Shown piece by piece: positions 24,706 through 33,280 of a stretch of 64,000 nt of DNA. The notes below the pieces were generated by a model. That model was given only the letters and a program-made list of their open reading frames with translations. It was not told where the DNA came from and did no database searches. The position numbers and the translations under genes were made by a program. This stretch comes from Bacteroidales bacterium. GTDB taxonomy: Bacteria > Bacteroidota > Bacteroidia > Bacteroidales > F082. Where the stretch lies: the NCBI GenBank assembly GCA_017537965.1, contig JAFYJV010000011.1, positions 1 to 64,000 on the forward strand. The letters run 5' to 3'. Position 1 is the first letter of the stretch; each line of letters begins with the position of its first letter.

Positions 24706-25644
24706 TCTTCTTGGCTTTTCGGGACCTGTCCGCCTGACGATCTCGCGGATGGCGTCGAAGCCTTCTTTTACGGGAAACATCGGGAAGGTGTGGAACATGC
24801 CATCGTATTCTTTTGCAAATATAGGTCTTCCCAGTTGTTGGAGCTTCTCAACCAGCATCTCCGCATCCACCTTCAGGATCTCGTGTCCACCGTAAACCAA
24901 CACGGTGCGTTCGGGAAGGCAGGTCAAGTCTCCATAGATGGGACTGGCCCAAGGATGGTTGGCGGGGAGGTCGCCTCTCCAGAGATTCATCAAGGTCTGA
25001 ATCCGATCCAACTTGAGCATGGTGTCAAGTGGCTGAATGGCCATCATCTGGTCAACACGAGGATAGGTGATATCTACCGAAGGGGAGACCATCACTAGTC
25101 CATTGATGGGAGTCCATCCTCGGCGATGGATCTCCTGCGCCATAGTCAAGGCTATGCAAGCCCCTATGGAGTCGCCCATGAGGATCACCCGTTTTGCCTT
25201 TCTTGGAAGCACCTCGCGCTCGTAGAAATCCATCATGACCTCCATATTGAAAGCACACTGGTATTCGGGTGCCTTGGGGTAGATGGGCATGAGGAAGACG
25301 TCATGGGTCCTCACAGCAAGGTCATGCACGAAACGCCAATGGAAGAAGACGGGCTGATAGATGCAGGCACCGCCATGGAGATAGAGGACAAGGCCGTCGC
25401 CGCCCTTCGGATAATGAGGGGTGGAGAATACTTGCATGTTGAATCCGTTGGCGGCTTTGAAGGAAGTCTCCGAGAAACTCTTTTTGAAATAACGGGGGAC
25501 TCTGACGGGTTTACGGTTGATGTTACGGCAAAGCTCCAGCTCCTCCTGCACCTGCTCGGGCGTCGCATCCCGAAGCGAGGAGAACATCACCTGTAGGTAT
25601 CGGTCGGTGAATCGTTTCCCTGGACTGACAAAACCGTCACTCAT
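24700..25644 (-). CDS. Alpha/beta hydrolase (hormone-sensitive-lipase-like esterase)
   Basis: 314 residues, Abhydrolase_3 type. Oxyanion motif LYLHGGACIY (~88-97), nucleophile elbow GDSIGAC (Ser in GDSIG), a conserved Asp before PLDTML or in the KVDAEM segment, and catalytic His in YDGMFHTFPMF. Such enzymes hydrolyse esters of small or lipid substrates. It begins 1 base after the MscS gene stop and is last in a four-gene minus-strand operon with the phosphoglycerol transferase and lipid kinase, so a lipid or acyl-glycan substrate is plausible but unproven. Confidence 0.87.
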   Translation of the reverse strand: MSDGFVSPGKRFTDRYLQVMFSSLRDATPEQVQEELELCRNINRKPVRVPRYFKKSFSETSFKAANGFNMQVFSTPHYPKGGDGLVLYLHGGACIYQPVFFHWRFVHDLAVRTHDVFLMPIYPKAPEYQCAFNMEVMMDFYEREVLPRKAKRVILMGDSIGACIALTMAQEIHRRGWTPINGLVMVSPSVDITYPRVDQMMAIQPLDTMLKLDRIQTLMNLWRGDLPANHPWASPIYGDLTCLPERTVLVYGGHEILKVDAEMLVEKLQQLGRPIFAKEYDGMFHTFPMFPVKEGFDAIREIVRRTGPEKPRRS

Positions 25645-25645
25645 C

Positions 25646-26869
25646 TTACACCTTTCTTTGGAATATCTTCAGATCAAACAGGGGAGCGGCGGCGATGATA
25701 TGGTCGAATATGTCGCTTTGGATCTCCTCGTATTTGGTCCATTCCTTGTCCATGCTGAAGGCATATACCTGCAACGGGATGCCGAACTCATTGGGCTGCA
25801 ACTGTCGGACCATCATGGTCATGTTGTGGTTGAGCTTGGGATTGGCGTTGATGTATGCCAGGATATAGGCTCTGAATACACCCAGGTTGGTCTGTTGGCG
25901 GCCGTTGAGGACGTTGCTGGTATCGACCTTGTTGGCTTTGTTGTATTCAGTGATGTCTTCTTCCTTTTGGTCGATGTACTGGCTGATCCTCTCGATGCCT
26001 CTGAAGCGTTCGATCATCTCTGGAGTGCAGAATTTCACCGATGAGACGTCGATGGTCACACTTCTCATGATACGGCGACCGCCGCCTTCCGACATGCCCC
26101 TCCAGTTGGTGAATTGGTTGGTGACCATGGATGAGGTCGGGATGGTGGTGATGGTGTTGTCGAAGTTCTGCACTTTGACAGTGGTCAGGTTGATCTCCGT
26201 CACGGTGCCGTCGGCCTGCCCCATGACAATCCAGTCGCCGATACGAAGCATGTCGTTGATGGTCAGCTGTATGCTTCCGACGAATCCCAGGATCACGTTC
26301 TGGAATAGCAGCAGCAACACTGCTGAGAGGGTTCCCAAGCCGATGATGACAGAGCTGACTCTCTTGCCCATCAGGAAGGAAATGATCAAGAGGACACAGA
26401 ACACGATGAGGATGATCTTGATGGTTTGCACGACGCCGGTCATGGGCTTCATCTTGGCGGTTTGGTGCATGTTGTAGATGTCGTTGCCGGCATTTACTAT
26501 GGAGAACAGCACCATGGTGATCACCACGATGATGTAGATGATGCAACAGTTGAACACAAAGTGTTGTATGTTGGGGAAGCTGGGCAGCACATCGGCGTAG
26601 TATTTCATGGCCAACACTGCGGGAATCAAGAGACAGAGTCGCATCAGCACCTTGTTGTTGATGATCTGGTCGTCGTATTTTGATTCCGTTTTCACGATGA
26701 CCTTGTACACCGTTTGCTTGATGATAAATCGGGAGAGGTAGAGCAGCAGGACGCCGAGGACCAACAGGACAACAAAGGAGATGCCTTGTGACAGCGCAAC
26801 CGCGTAGTAGTCGCTTACGCCCATGCTCTTGAACAGGTTGTACAATAGTTCGATGAGTTTGGTTATCAT
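25646..26869 (-). CDS. Mechanosensitive channel, MscS family (YbdG-like)
   Basis: 407 residues. Five hydrophobic helices occupy residues 1-180. The pore-lining TM3 and following beta domain are clear: LGTLSAVLLLLFQNVILGFVG (181-201 region), then DWIVMGQADGTVTEINLTTVKVQNFDN and IPTSSMVTNQFTNW, typical of the MscS beta domain in the larger YbdG group. The C-terminal alpha-beta domain has RQLQPNEFGIPLQVYAFS. It opens under membrane tension to release solutes in hypo-osmotic shock. It lies 20 bases after the lipid kinase, in the same operon. Confidence 0.92.
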   Translation of the reverse strand: MITKLIELLYNLFKSMGVSDYYAVALSQGISFVVLLVLGVLLLYLSRFIIKQTVYKVIVKTESKYDDQIINNKVLMRLCLLIPAVLAMKYYADVLPSFPNIQHFVFNCCIIYIIVVITMVLFSIVNAGNDIYNMHQTAKMKPMTGVVQTIKIILIVFCVLLIISFLMGKRVSSVIIGLGTLSAVLLLLFQNVILGFVGSIQLTINDMLRIGDWIVMGQADGTVTEINLTTVKVQNFDNTITTIPTSSMVTNQFTNWRGMSEGGGRRIMRSVTIDVSSVKFCTPEMIERFRGIERISQYIDQKEEDITEYNKANKVDTSNVLNGRQQTNLGVFRAYILAYINANPKLNHNMTMMVRQLQPNEFGIPLQVYAFSMDKEWTKYEEIQSDIFDHIIAAAPLFDLKIFQRKV

Positions 26870-26889
26870 GGATATCGGTTTTTTTTGAA

Positions 26890-27765
26890 TTACACTATGA
26901 CGTTGAGTGAGAGTGGGTTGATCTTGATATGCAGGTCCTTGTCAAACATGATGGCTTCACCGTCGATGTTGACCACGGCGGGTTCTGGCCTGACAATCAC
27001 CGCCGAGGCCGTTTGGATGATGTCCACTTTGGGTGCCTTGTCCATGTGTTTGCTGATAAAATATCCTCCGACGATGGGCAACTCCAAGGCGTTGGGTTTC
27101 CTGACGATGCAGAGGTCCACCAATCCGTCCCACAACGAGGCTTTCGGGGAGATGGGCACGTCGTAGCCCATCTGGTTGGAGTTGGCGAAGGAAATGAAGA
27201 AGGCATCGGTGGTGAAGGAGCGGTCGGGAAGTATGATGGTATATGTCTTTTCATGCAAGGTGAAGTAGTTGCGGACGATGTACCGGAAGTAGGTCTCGAA
27301 ACCCCGACGGGGGTCTTTTGCGTAGTCGTCAGCCACTTGGGCGTCGTAGCCGGTGCCGCCGATGCTGATGAAAGGCTTCTCGTTCACCAGTACCGTGTCG
27401 ATCTGGCATACCGCTTTGCGGTTGATTCGTTCCAAGGCTTTGACGGGGTCGCGTGGGATGTCCAGGCAACGTGACAGCCCGTTGCCCGAGCCGCAGGGAA
27501 GGACTGCCAAGGCAATATCGGTGCCGATGAGGCAGGTGCCCACTTCGTTGATGGAGCCGTCGCCTCCGGCGACGGCGACAATGTCATACAGCTGTTCTAC
27601 AGCTTCGCGTGCCAACTCAACGGCATGCCCCGCATATTCTGTGACATGGAGGTCGTAGATGAACCGGCTGCTGTCAAGATGCTGCTCAATCTGTTCCGGC
27701 AACTGTGTCCAATGTGTCTTGCCAGCAATCGGGTTGAGGATGAATCGTATCTTCTTCTTGTTCAT
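26890..27765 (-). CDS. Diacylglycerol/lipid kinase family protein (DgkB/YegS type)
   Basis: 291 residues starting at the ATG at 27765; a TTG farther upstream is not needed. Lipid-kinase (DAGKc) landmarks: FILNPIAGK (from ~8), VAVAGGDGSINEV (canonical GGDGT with Ser), LPCGSGNGLSRCL, ISIGGTGYDAQVA, ANSNQMGYDVPISPKASLWDG and VVNIDGEAIMFDKDL. It phosphorylates diacylglycerol or a similar lipid with ATP at the inner face of the membrane. The start lies 80 bases inside the upstream phosphoglycerol transferase gene, in another frame, so translation is probably coupled. Diacylglycerol is the by-product of phosphatidylglycerol-using transferases, which fits the neighbour. Confidence 0.92.
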   Translation of the reverse strand: MNKKKIRFILNPIAGKTHWTQLPEQIEQHLDSSRFIYDLHVTEYAGHAVELAREAVEQLYDIVAVAGGDGSINEVGTCLIGTDIALAVLPCGSGNGLSRCLDIPRDPVKALERINRKAVCQIDTVLVNEKPFISIGGTGYDAQVADDYAKDPRRGFETYFRYIVRNYFTLHEKTYTIILPDRSFTTDAFFISFANSNQMGYDVPISPKASLWDGLVDLCIVRKPNALELPIVGGYFISKHMDKAPKVDIIQTASAVIVRPEPAVVNIDGEAIMFDKDLHIKINPLSLNVIV

Positions 27766-29716
27766 GCAAAGCCTCTTTGTCAATATACAATTGATTAAAT
27801 ATCAGTCTGTTGTTGTATTCTTGAAGCCGTTCCCTCAGCATCTTGGAGAGATCGGGGCATTGGATGCGGTCCACGAGGTTGTCGTTCAATCCGCGGTCGG
27901 CCTGTATGTTGAACACTCCGATGGTATGCTTGCCGTCGGATTGGATCAAGTAATGTCCGTCGCTATATTGGTAGGTCTGGTTCAGATAAGCGATGAAGGA
28001 AGGTTCCGTGAGGGAGTCGAAGACGTTGCGTCCAAAGGAGAACACCGTGTCGTTCACGCCCAGGGCAGAGAGGATGGAGAGGTTGAGGTCAGCCTGCTGC
28101 ACGAGTTCGTTGCTCTGTTGGGCAGGTATCCGCGAAGGCATGAAGAACGCGATGGGAATGGAATACATGCCCCATAGGTTGCTGTATTCTGACAGGTAAT
28201 GCTCGGTGTTGGCATGGTCTGAGGTGATGACAAACAAGGTACTGTCAAACCAAGGCTGTTGCGAGGCCTCTTCGAAGAAGTCGCGCAAGGCACAGTCGGC
28301 ATAATAGACGGTCTTCTCGAATCCGCTCCACAGGTAGGCTTTCTTGGGCAGCTCGAAGCCCTTGGGAAGGGTATAGGGATGATGGGAGGAGAGGGTGTAT
28401 ACCACAGATGCGAATGGCTGTGGCATGGAACCGACTTGATGCAGGAAATACTGGAGGAAGGGACCGTCGAAGATGCCCCAGCGACCGTCAAAGTCATCGT
28501 CGTTGCCATACTCGTTTCGTCCATAATAATCGTCGAATCCGGCGTTTTTCGCATAGACGTCGAAATTCATGGTTCCGTTGTTGCCCCCATGGAACATGGA
28601 GGTGTGATATCCGTGAGCCTTCAAGGTGTTGCCTAGGCCGTCCACCTTGTTGCTGAAATAGGGAGACGAAGTCAGATCCACCTCCATCAACGACGGGATG
28701 CCGGAGAGGAGCGAAGGCAAGGCCTCGATGGATCGACGGCCGTTGGCACGGCCGTCGAAGGTGAGACTCTGCGCCAACAGTGAATCCAGGAAAGGCGTCA
28801 GCTGATACCGACGGTCCTTGTTATAATAGGTGATCATCTCCTGACCGAAGCTCTCAAGTACCAAATAAACCAAGTTGGGAGCGTACTCCAGACTGTCGGT
28901 GACGAAACGGTTTGCAGCGGAGGAAAAATGAACGGGAGAGAAGGTCATTTCCTCCGGCTCATAGTAATGCACCTCGCTTAACACCTTGCTTGTGGAACTC
29001 TTCACCATCGAGAACGGCGTGTTGATGACAATAGGGACGTTCTGTGAATCGGCATATTTCAATGCGGTCATCAGGTTGACAGGCTTCGACTGCAGTCCGC
29101 CGCGACAGGCAAGAGGCGTGAGCAATGCCATGACCATCAGCGAGATCCATTGGATGAAATACCAACGGTTGGTGATGACAGCGGTTTCTTGTCGCAAGGG
29201 GGTTCTGCGAACGACCACCACAAGGACCAACACCAGTAGCAAGGTCAAAACCAACATGTACCAGTAATCGACGAAGACCTGCCCGATGATGGGGCCGATG
29301 TTCTCGTCAGAGTTTCCGAAAAACTGGAAGAACTCCGAGGTCATGCGCTTGCCGATAAAGCGGAAGTAGATCACGTCAATCATGTTGAATAGCAAGATGA
29401 CGGAGTTGACCAGTACATAGTAGATGTTCATGATCCTTTGGAAGCCCCTTCGATAGATGAACTTGAAGGGAAGGCAATAGTAAAGGATAACGGGAATGTT
29501 GGCGTATGCGATGACTACCAGGTCGAAACGCATCCCTACAAAATACAATCGGAACGACTCGCCCAGACTCAGATGGTTGAAGAAGTCGAGGTTGAAAAGA
29601 TAGATCAGCCAGCGGCTTAGCGAAAACAGGAGGAGGACGATCAATAGCCTGATAATCAAAGTGATCAGAGGAATATGGAGTCGTTCTTTATTCTTTTTGG
29701 AGGCGTAATAGTTCAT
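27686..29716 (-). CDS. LTA synthase/OpgB-type phosphoglycerol transferase (sulfatase superfamily)
   Basis: 676 residues from ATG at 29716. Five transmembrane helices cover residues 1-200. The extracytoplasmic alkaline-phosphatase-like domain follows: metal Glu in YLVLESFGQEM (~288), probable nucleophile Ser329 in ANGRRSIEALPSLLSGIP (Thr in staphylococcal LtaS), MFHGGNNGTMNFDVYAKNAG, and metal ligands in VITSDHANTEH. LtaS and OpgB take phosphoglycerol from phosphatidylglycerol and place it on a glycan or glycolipid, leaving diacylglycerol. Gram-negative Bacteroidales have no lipoteichoic acid, so a periplasmic or surface glycan is the likely acceptor. It heads the operon with lipid kinase, MscS and hydrolase. 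A -7 box lies 28 bases upstream. Confidence 0.9.
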   Translation of the reverse strand: MNYYASKKNKERLHIPLITLIIRLLIVLLLFSLSRWLIYLFNLDFFNHLSLGESFRLYFVGMRFDLVVIAYANIPVILYYCLPFKFIYRRGFQRIMNIYYVLVNSVILLFNMIDVIYFRFIGKRMTSEFFQFFGNSDENIGPIIGQVFVDYWYMLVLTLLLVLVLVVVVRRTPLRQETAVITNRWYFIQWISLMVMALLTPLACRGGLQSKPVNLMTALKYADSQNVPIVINTPFSMVKSSTSKVLSEVHYYEPEEMTFSPVHFSSAANRFVTDSLEYAPNLVYLVLESFGQEMITYYNKDRRYQLTPFLDSLLAQSLTFDGRANGRRSIEALPSLLSGIPSLMEVDLTSSPYFSNKVDGLGNTLKAHGYHTSMFHGGNNGTMNFDVYAKNAGFDDYYGRNEYGNDDDFDGRWGIFDGPFLQYFLHQVGSMPQPFASVVYTLSSHHPYTLPKGFELPKKAYLWSGFEKTVYYADCALRDFFEEASQQPWFDSTLFVITSDHANTEHYLSEYSNLWGMYSIPIAFFMPSRIPAQQSNELVQQADLNLSILSALGVNDTVFSFGRNVFDSLTEPSFIAYLNQTYQYSDGHYLIQSDGKHTIGVFNIQADRGLNDNLVDRIQCPDLSKMLRERLQEYNNRLIFNQLYIDKEALHEQEEDTIHPQPDCWQDTLDTVAGTD

Positions 29717-29744
29717 CGCAAACAATTCAATATAAGAATGCCTG

Positions 29745-29752
29745 CAAAAATA
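29745..29752 (-). promoter_or_regulatory. -7 box (TATTTTTG) for the phosphoglycerol transferase operon
   Basis: Minus-strand TATTTTTG, 28 bases before the ATG at 29716. It excludes in-frame codons farther upstream as starts. Confidence 0.55.
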
Positions 29753-29795
29753 GTTTTTTATCTTCAATGGGCAATTGCATTTCGACAAATTGTCG

Positions 29796-29803
29796 TATAT
29801 TTG
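29796..29803 (+). promoter_or_regulatory. -7 box (TATATTTG) for the M23 peptidase
   Basis: TATATTTG, 18 bases before the ATG at 29822. Confidence 0.55.
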
Positions 29804-29821
29804 CTTTTTAAACGAATCCAA

Positions 29822-31531
29822 ATGAAAAAGACAGGTCTTCTTTTCCTCTTGTTTCTGCTGGCGGTCTCGGGACGCGCCCAGGAGGTGTTTCCACAGTATC
29901 CCTCACCGCTCGACATTCCCATTTATTTGAGTGCGACTTTCGCTGAGCTTCGCAGCAATAGTTTCCATGCCGGTGTTGACATCAAGACCCAAGGCGTGGA
30001 GGGAAAGAACGTCTATGCTGTTGCCGACGGCTATGTCAGCCGAATCGGTGTTTCGCCATACGGATATGGCAATGTCGTCTATATCACTCACAACGACGGC
30101 TTCACTTCGGTGTATGCCCATCTTCAGCGTTTTAACAAGGCCATCGCCAAGTATGTGAAAGACTATCAATACCGTAACAAGTCGTTCTCGGCGACCATCT
30201 ATCCCTCAAAGGAAACGTTTCCTATCAAGGCGGGCGACTTCATCGGCTATACTGGCAATTCGGGTGGCTCTGGCGGGCCGCATCTCCACTATGAGATCAG
30301 GCATACGGCAAGCGAGAAACCGGTCAACCCGCTCTATTTTGGATTGAATGTGGCTGACGATGTGCGACCCAACATCAAAGGCATTTCGGTTTATCCGGTT
30401 GACGACACTTCGACAGTTGAGCGCAACGACCAGCCAATCTATTGCACCGTGGAGGGTAAGAAAACCAATTATATGCTTAAGGACAGGGAATATGTCTATG
30501 CTAACGGTCGCATCGCCTTTGGCATCAATACCGACGACCAAGTGGGCACTTCGCCCAACAAAAACGGCCCTTATACCTATGAACTCTATCTTGACGATGT
30601 GCTAAGCTTCAAGTTTGAATGCGACAGCTTCTCCTATAGCGAGCCGAAATACATCAATAGCCTGATCGACTACAAACGCTACAAAGAGAAGGGAAATCGC
30701 TACGTTCGCACGGAAGTGGATCCTTTCAACAAACTCTCCATGTATGTAGTGAAAAAAGGTGTGGTCAAGGTGGAGGAGGGCGATACGGTAAGGGTGTGCT
30801 TCAAGATCACCGACTATGCAGGTAACGTTTCTTCCGCATCGTTTGGCTTAGTTGGTACCGAGCCTGTCACCGTCGAGAAGGAGCCGCTGTCACGTAGCCA
30901 GTATTTCGTAAAAGCCGATGGGAGTCTCAATAACAAGATCGAAATCGAGGACTTTCAAGTAAACACGGAGAAGGGTACACTCTTCAGGGACACTTGGATG
31001 AAAACGGGTGCCGCCGATCCCAAAGGATGTTGCTCACGCTGCTATCGCTTTGGCGAGGACACACAAGCTGTCTTCAAGCTTTTCAAAGTCCGTATCAAGC
31101 CCAATGAGAAATGGGCCAAAAACTCTAAAATGTTCATCGCATATTACGACAGCAATGGCAAAGTTTCGTCCCTTGGAGGCAAGATGTGCAGCGATGGTTA
31201 CATGGAGACCTCTACACGGAACCTCGGCCAGTATGCCTTGAAGATCGATTCAATTGCGCCTGTAATCAAATCGTTGAATTTCAAAGAAAATGATACAATT
31301 ACTTCTAGTAATACTTTAAGATGTAAAATCAGTGATGACATGACGGGCATCGAGACTTATGACATGTATGCAAACGACCAATGGCTGCTGGGACAGTACG
31401 ATGCCAAAAACGATTTGCTGTATTATGAAGTTGACAGTCATCTCAAAGCAGGCAAGAACTGCGTGAAGATCGTTGTGAAGGATGCTGTGGGAAACAAGAC
31501 CACAAAACAAGTCAATATTTATAAAAAATAA
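29822..31531 (+). CDS. M23 (LytM) family peptidoglycan endopeptidase-like protein
   Basis: 569 residues with signal peptide (MKKTGLLFLLFLLAVSGRA, cut before Q). The M23 domain is N-terminal (about 20-180) with zinc ligands in FHAGVDIKT (HxxxD) and GGPHLHYEIR (HxH), and the typical VYAVADGYVSRIGVSPYGYGN strand pair, so it should be active against peptidoglycan cross-links. The rest is beta-rich (several Ig-like repeats, such as VVKKGVVKVEEGDTVRVCF and the C-terminal CVKIVVKDAVGNKTTK). This layout, an N-terminal M23 with a long beta tail, is common in Bacteroidota and predicted periplasmic or outer-membrane facing. The start was chosen for the signal peptide and the -7 box. Confidence 0.9.
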   Translation: MKKTGLLFLLFLLAVSGRAQEVFPQYPSPLDIPIYLSATFAELRSNSFHAGVDIKTQGVEGKNVYAVADGYVSRIGVSPYGYGNVVYITHNDGFTSVYAHLQRFNKAIAKYVKDYQYRNKSFSATIYPSKETFPIKAGDFIGYTGNSGGSGGPHLHYEIRHTASEKPVNPLYFGLNVADDVRPNIKGISVYPVDDTSTVERNDQPIYCTVEGKKTNYMLKDREYVYANGRIAFGINTDDQVGTSPNKNGPYTYELYLDDVLSFKFECDSFSYSEPKYINSLIDYKRYKEKGNRYVRTEVDPFNKLSMYVVKKGVVKVEEGDTVRVCFKITDYAGNVSSASFGLVGTEPVTVEKEPLSRSQYFVKADGSLNNKIEIEDFQVNTEKGTLFRDTWMKTGAADPKGCCSRCYRFGEDTQAVFKLFKVRIKPNEKWAKNSKMFIAYYDSNGKVSSLGGKMCSDGYMETSTRNLGQYALKIDSIAPVIKSLNFKENDTITSSNTLRCKISDDMTGIETYDMYANDQWLLGQYDAKNDLLYYEVDSHLKAGKNCVKIVVKDAVGNKTTKQVNIYKK

Positions 31532-31564
31532 TTTTCATCCACTTGTAGATATTTAAATAATCTC

Positions 31565-31572
31565 TATATTTG
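31565..31572 (+). promoter_or_regulatory. -7 box (TATATTTG) for the sigma-like gene
   Basis: TATATTTG, 27 bases before the ATG at 31600. Confidence 0.45.
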
Positions 31573-31599
31573 TAGAATTATTTAAAATATTTGCATGGA

Positions 31600-32508
31600 A
31601 TGAATAATAGAGAAGCATGGGAGCGGTATGAGCCCTCCAGTTATTGCGAATCCATCCTTGACAGAAAAGGGGACTATTCGGAAGCGGTTTACTATTTGCT
31701 GAAAAAGCGTTTGGCTAGAGCGCTTCGCAGAGTCTATGACAATCATGGCTTTGGCCTGGTTGACGAGTTTGAGGACACCATCGATGATTTTTATCTCTAT
31801 CTTTATGAAGGCAATAGGACTGTGTCGCAACAGCCGTTCTCCATCCTGGAACGTATTCGTAATAGACAAGCATTCTTCGGCTGGGTGTTGAGTACCTATC
31901 GCAACTATTTGTTGAATCGGGCCAAGGAGATGGAACGGGAGAAAGACGTCTTGTTCAATGCCATGATACATGCTAGGGAAGACGAGAAGGCCCTGACTGA
32001 GGAAGCCATGACGCATATTTTGTCAACTGCCATTGCATACGCCGATCAGCAGTTCATTGTCCGCAACCGATTCATCTTTTATCGTATGCTCCTGTCGTTG
32101 CTCGACCATCGGATGGCGATTCCGCAAGAGGAGATGGCCAAGGCGCTTGGAATGCAGGCTGTTACCTATAGGGTGTGCGCCAAAAGGCAAAAGGACCGTT
32201 TCTTGGTTTATGTCACCTTGTTGGAGGCAGGCGAGACCTTGGAATTGAATCCCTGGCATCGGGCGATGCGCAACCGGATCCTGCTTCATTTTGACAGTCT
32301 ATACGAGGTGCTGATGGAGTACTATCTTCAGGCCCTGGAGGCACTTCCGAGTTCTCTTGAGATCCAACGGTTGCGCATGGAGTTCGGAAGCATGACAACG
32401 CCGATGGTGCATGAGGAAACGTCGTCATACGGCGAGTTGGCACTCACAGCTAATGGTTTGTATTTGAGAATCAGGAGTATTGGTCAAACGTTAGCTTCCT
32501 GTGGGTAG
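31600..32508 (+). CDS. Sigma-70-like (ECF-type) protein with C-terminal extension
   Basis: 302 residues. The first ATG is at 31600. Residues 20-110 resemble sigma region 2: VDEFEDTIDDFYLYLYE then AFFGWVLSTYRNYLLNRAKE, the pattern of an RNAP-binding helix and a -10 recognition helix. Residues ~170-200 look like a region 4 helix-turn-helix (IPQEEMAKALGMQAVTYRVCAKRQKDRF). About 100 further residues of unknown, mainly helical type follow. No anti-sigma gene adjoins it. It may be an unusual ECF factor or a DNA-binding relative. The 3' end overlaps the convergent truA by 25 bases. Confidence 0.65.
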   Translation: MNNREAWERYEPSSYCESILDRKGDYSEAVYYLLKKRLARALRRVYDNHGFGLVDEFEDTIDDFYLYLYEGNRTVSQQPFSILERIRNRQAFFGWVLSTYRNYLLNRAKEMEREKDVLFNAMIHAREDEKALTEEAMTHILSTAIAYADQQFIVRNRFIFYRMLLSLLDHRMAIPQEEMAKALGMQAVTYRVCAKRQKDRFLVYVTLLEAGETLELNPWHRAMRNRILLHFDSLYEVLMEYYLQALEALPSSLEIQRLRMEFGSMTTPMVHEETSSYGELALTANGLYLRIRSIGQTLASCG

Positions 32509-33233
32509 GTTACTTCTTCGAGGAAAAGGGCATGGGCGGGTACCGACTCCCCGGCGGCGCATCGGTCTTTTTTTTCAAGGACGTCGCGGAACTCCCCAAG
32601 CGTCATCTTTCCTTTGCCAACCTCAAGCAGGGTGCCCACCACGGCCCGCACCATGTTGCGCAAAAACCTGTCAGCCTTGATGCGAAACACCAACAGACCG
32701 TCTTGCTCAAACCAGCGTGCTTCCATGATGTTACAGTTGTTGGTCTTGACCTGGGTGTGGAGTTTGCTGAAGCTGGTGAAGTCCTTGTACTCAAAGAGGA
32801 GGTCGGCAGCCTGTTGCATCCTCTCGACATCCAATGGCCCGAAAAGAGCGAAGGCGTCGTCTTGATGAAAGGGATTTTTGCTTTGTGAGATGTAGTAATG
32901 ATAGGTGCGTGAAAGGGCGTCGAAACGGGCATGGAGGTTGGGATCGACTTCCCAAATCTTGAAAACCACGATGTCGGATGGCAAGAAGACATTCAGTCGG
33001 TAGGCCAGTTCCACACAGTCGTCAATAGGATCTTCCAGGTCGAAGTGTGCATAGAAACTACGGGCATGGACTCCAGTGTCGGTGCGACCGCATCCCGTGA
33101 GGTGGACTGGCTGACCGAGCTTCAGTCCAAGACAACGCTCCAATTCAGCTTGGACGCTGGGCGCATGGGGCTGGATCTGCCATCCGCAGTAGTTCTTTCC
33201 GTTGTAGGCTAGATGGATAAAATACCTTTTCAT
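32484..33233 (-). CDS. truA: tRNA pseudouridine(38-40) synthase
   Basis: 249 residues. TruA landmarks: YFIHLAYNGKNYCGWQIQP at the N terminus, catalytic Asp in TGCGRTDTGVHARSFYAHFD (~52-72), FDALSRTYHYYI, and the C-terminal RIKADRFLRNMVRAVVGTLLEVGKGK. It isomerises uridines 38-40 in the anticodon arm of many tRNAs. The ATG at 33233 is used. Its -7 box is only 4 bases upstream, so the message may be leaderless. mnmE, another tRNA-modification gene, is divergent. Confidence 0.96.
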   Translation of the reverse strand: MKRYFIHLAYNGKNYCGWQIQPHAPSVQAELERCLGLKLGQPVHLTGCGRTDTGVHARSFYAHFDLEDPIDDCVELAYRLNVFLPSDIVVFKIWEVDPNLHARFDALSRTYHYYISQSKNPFHQDDAFALFGPLDVERMQQAADLLFEYKDFTSFSKLHTQVKTNNCNIMEARWFEQDGLLVFRIKADRFLRNMVRAVVGTLLEVGKGKMTLGEFRDVLEKKDRCAAGESVPAHALFLEEVTYPQEANV

Positions 33234-33237
33234 GACG

Positions 33238-33245
33238 CAAAAATA
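33238..33245 (-). promoter_or_regulatory. Candidate -7 box (TATTTTTG) for truA
   Basis: Minus-strand TATTTTTG 4 bases before the ATG, with TTG 19 bases upstream of it (33265-33267). It would give a leaderless mRNA. The mnmE -7 box begins 11 bases to the right. Confidence 0.4.
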
Positions 33246-33255
33246 CAAAATAGCG

Positions 33256-33263
33256 TATCTTTG
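33256..33263 (+). promoter_or_regulatory. -7 box (TATCTTTG) for mnmE
   Basis: TATCTTTG, 17 bases before the ATG at 33281. Confidence 0.55.
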
Positions 33264-33280
33264 CCAACAAAAACATAGCC

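Noticed and set aside
27766-27783. TTG at 27783 as start of the lipid kinase
   Set aside because: It adds six non-conserved residues; the ATG at 27765 matches the family's N terminus.
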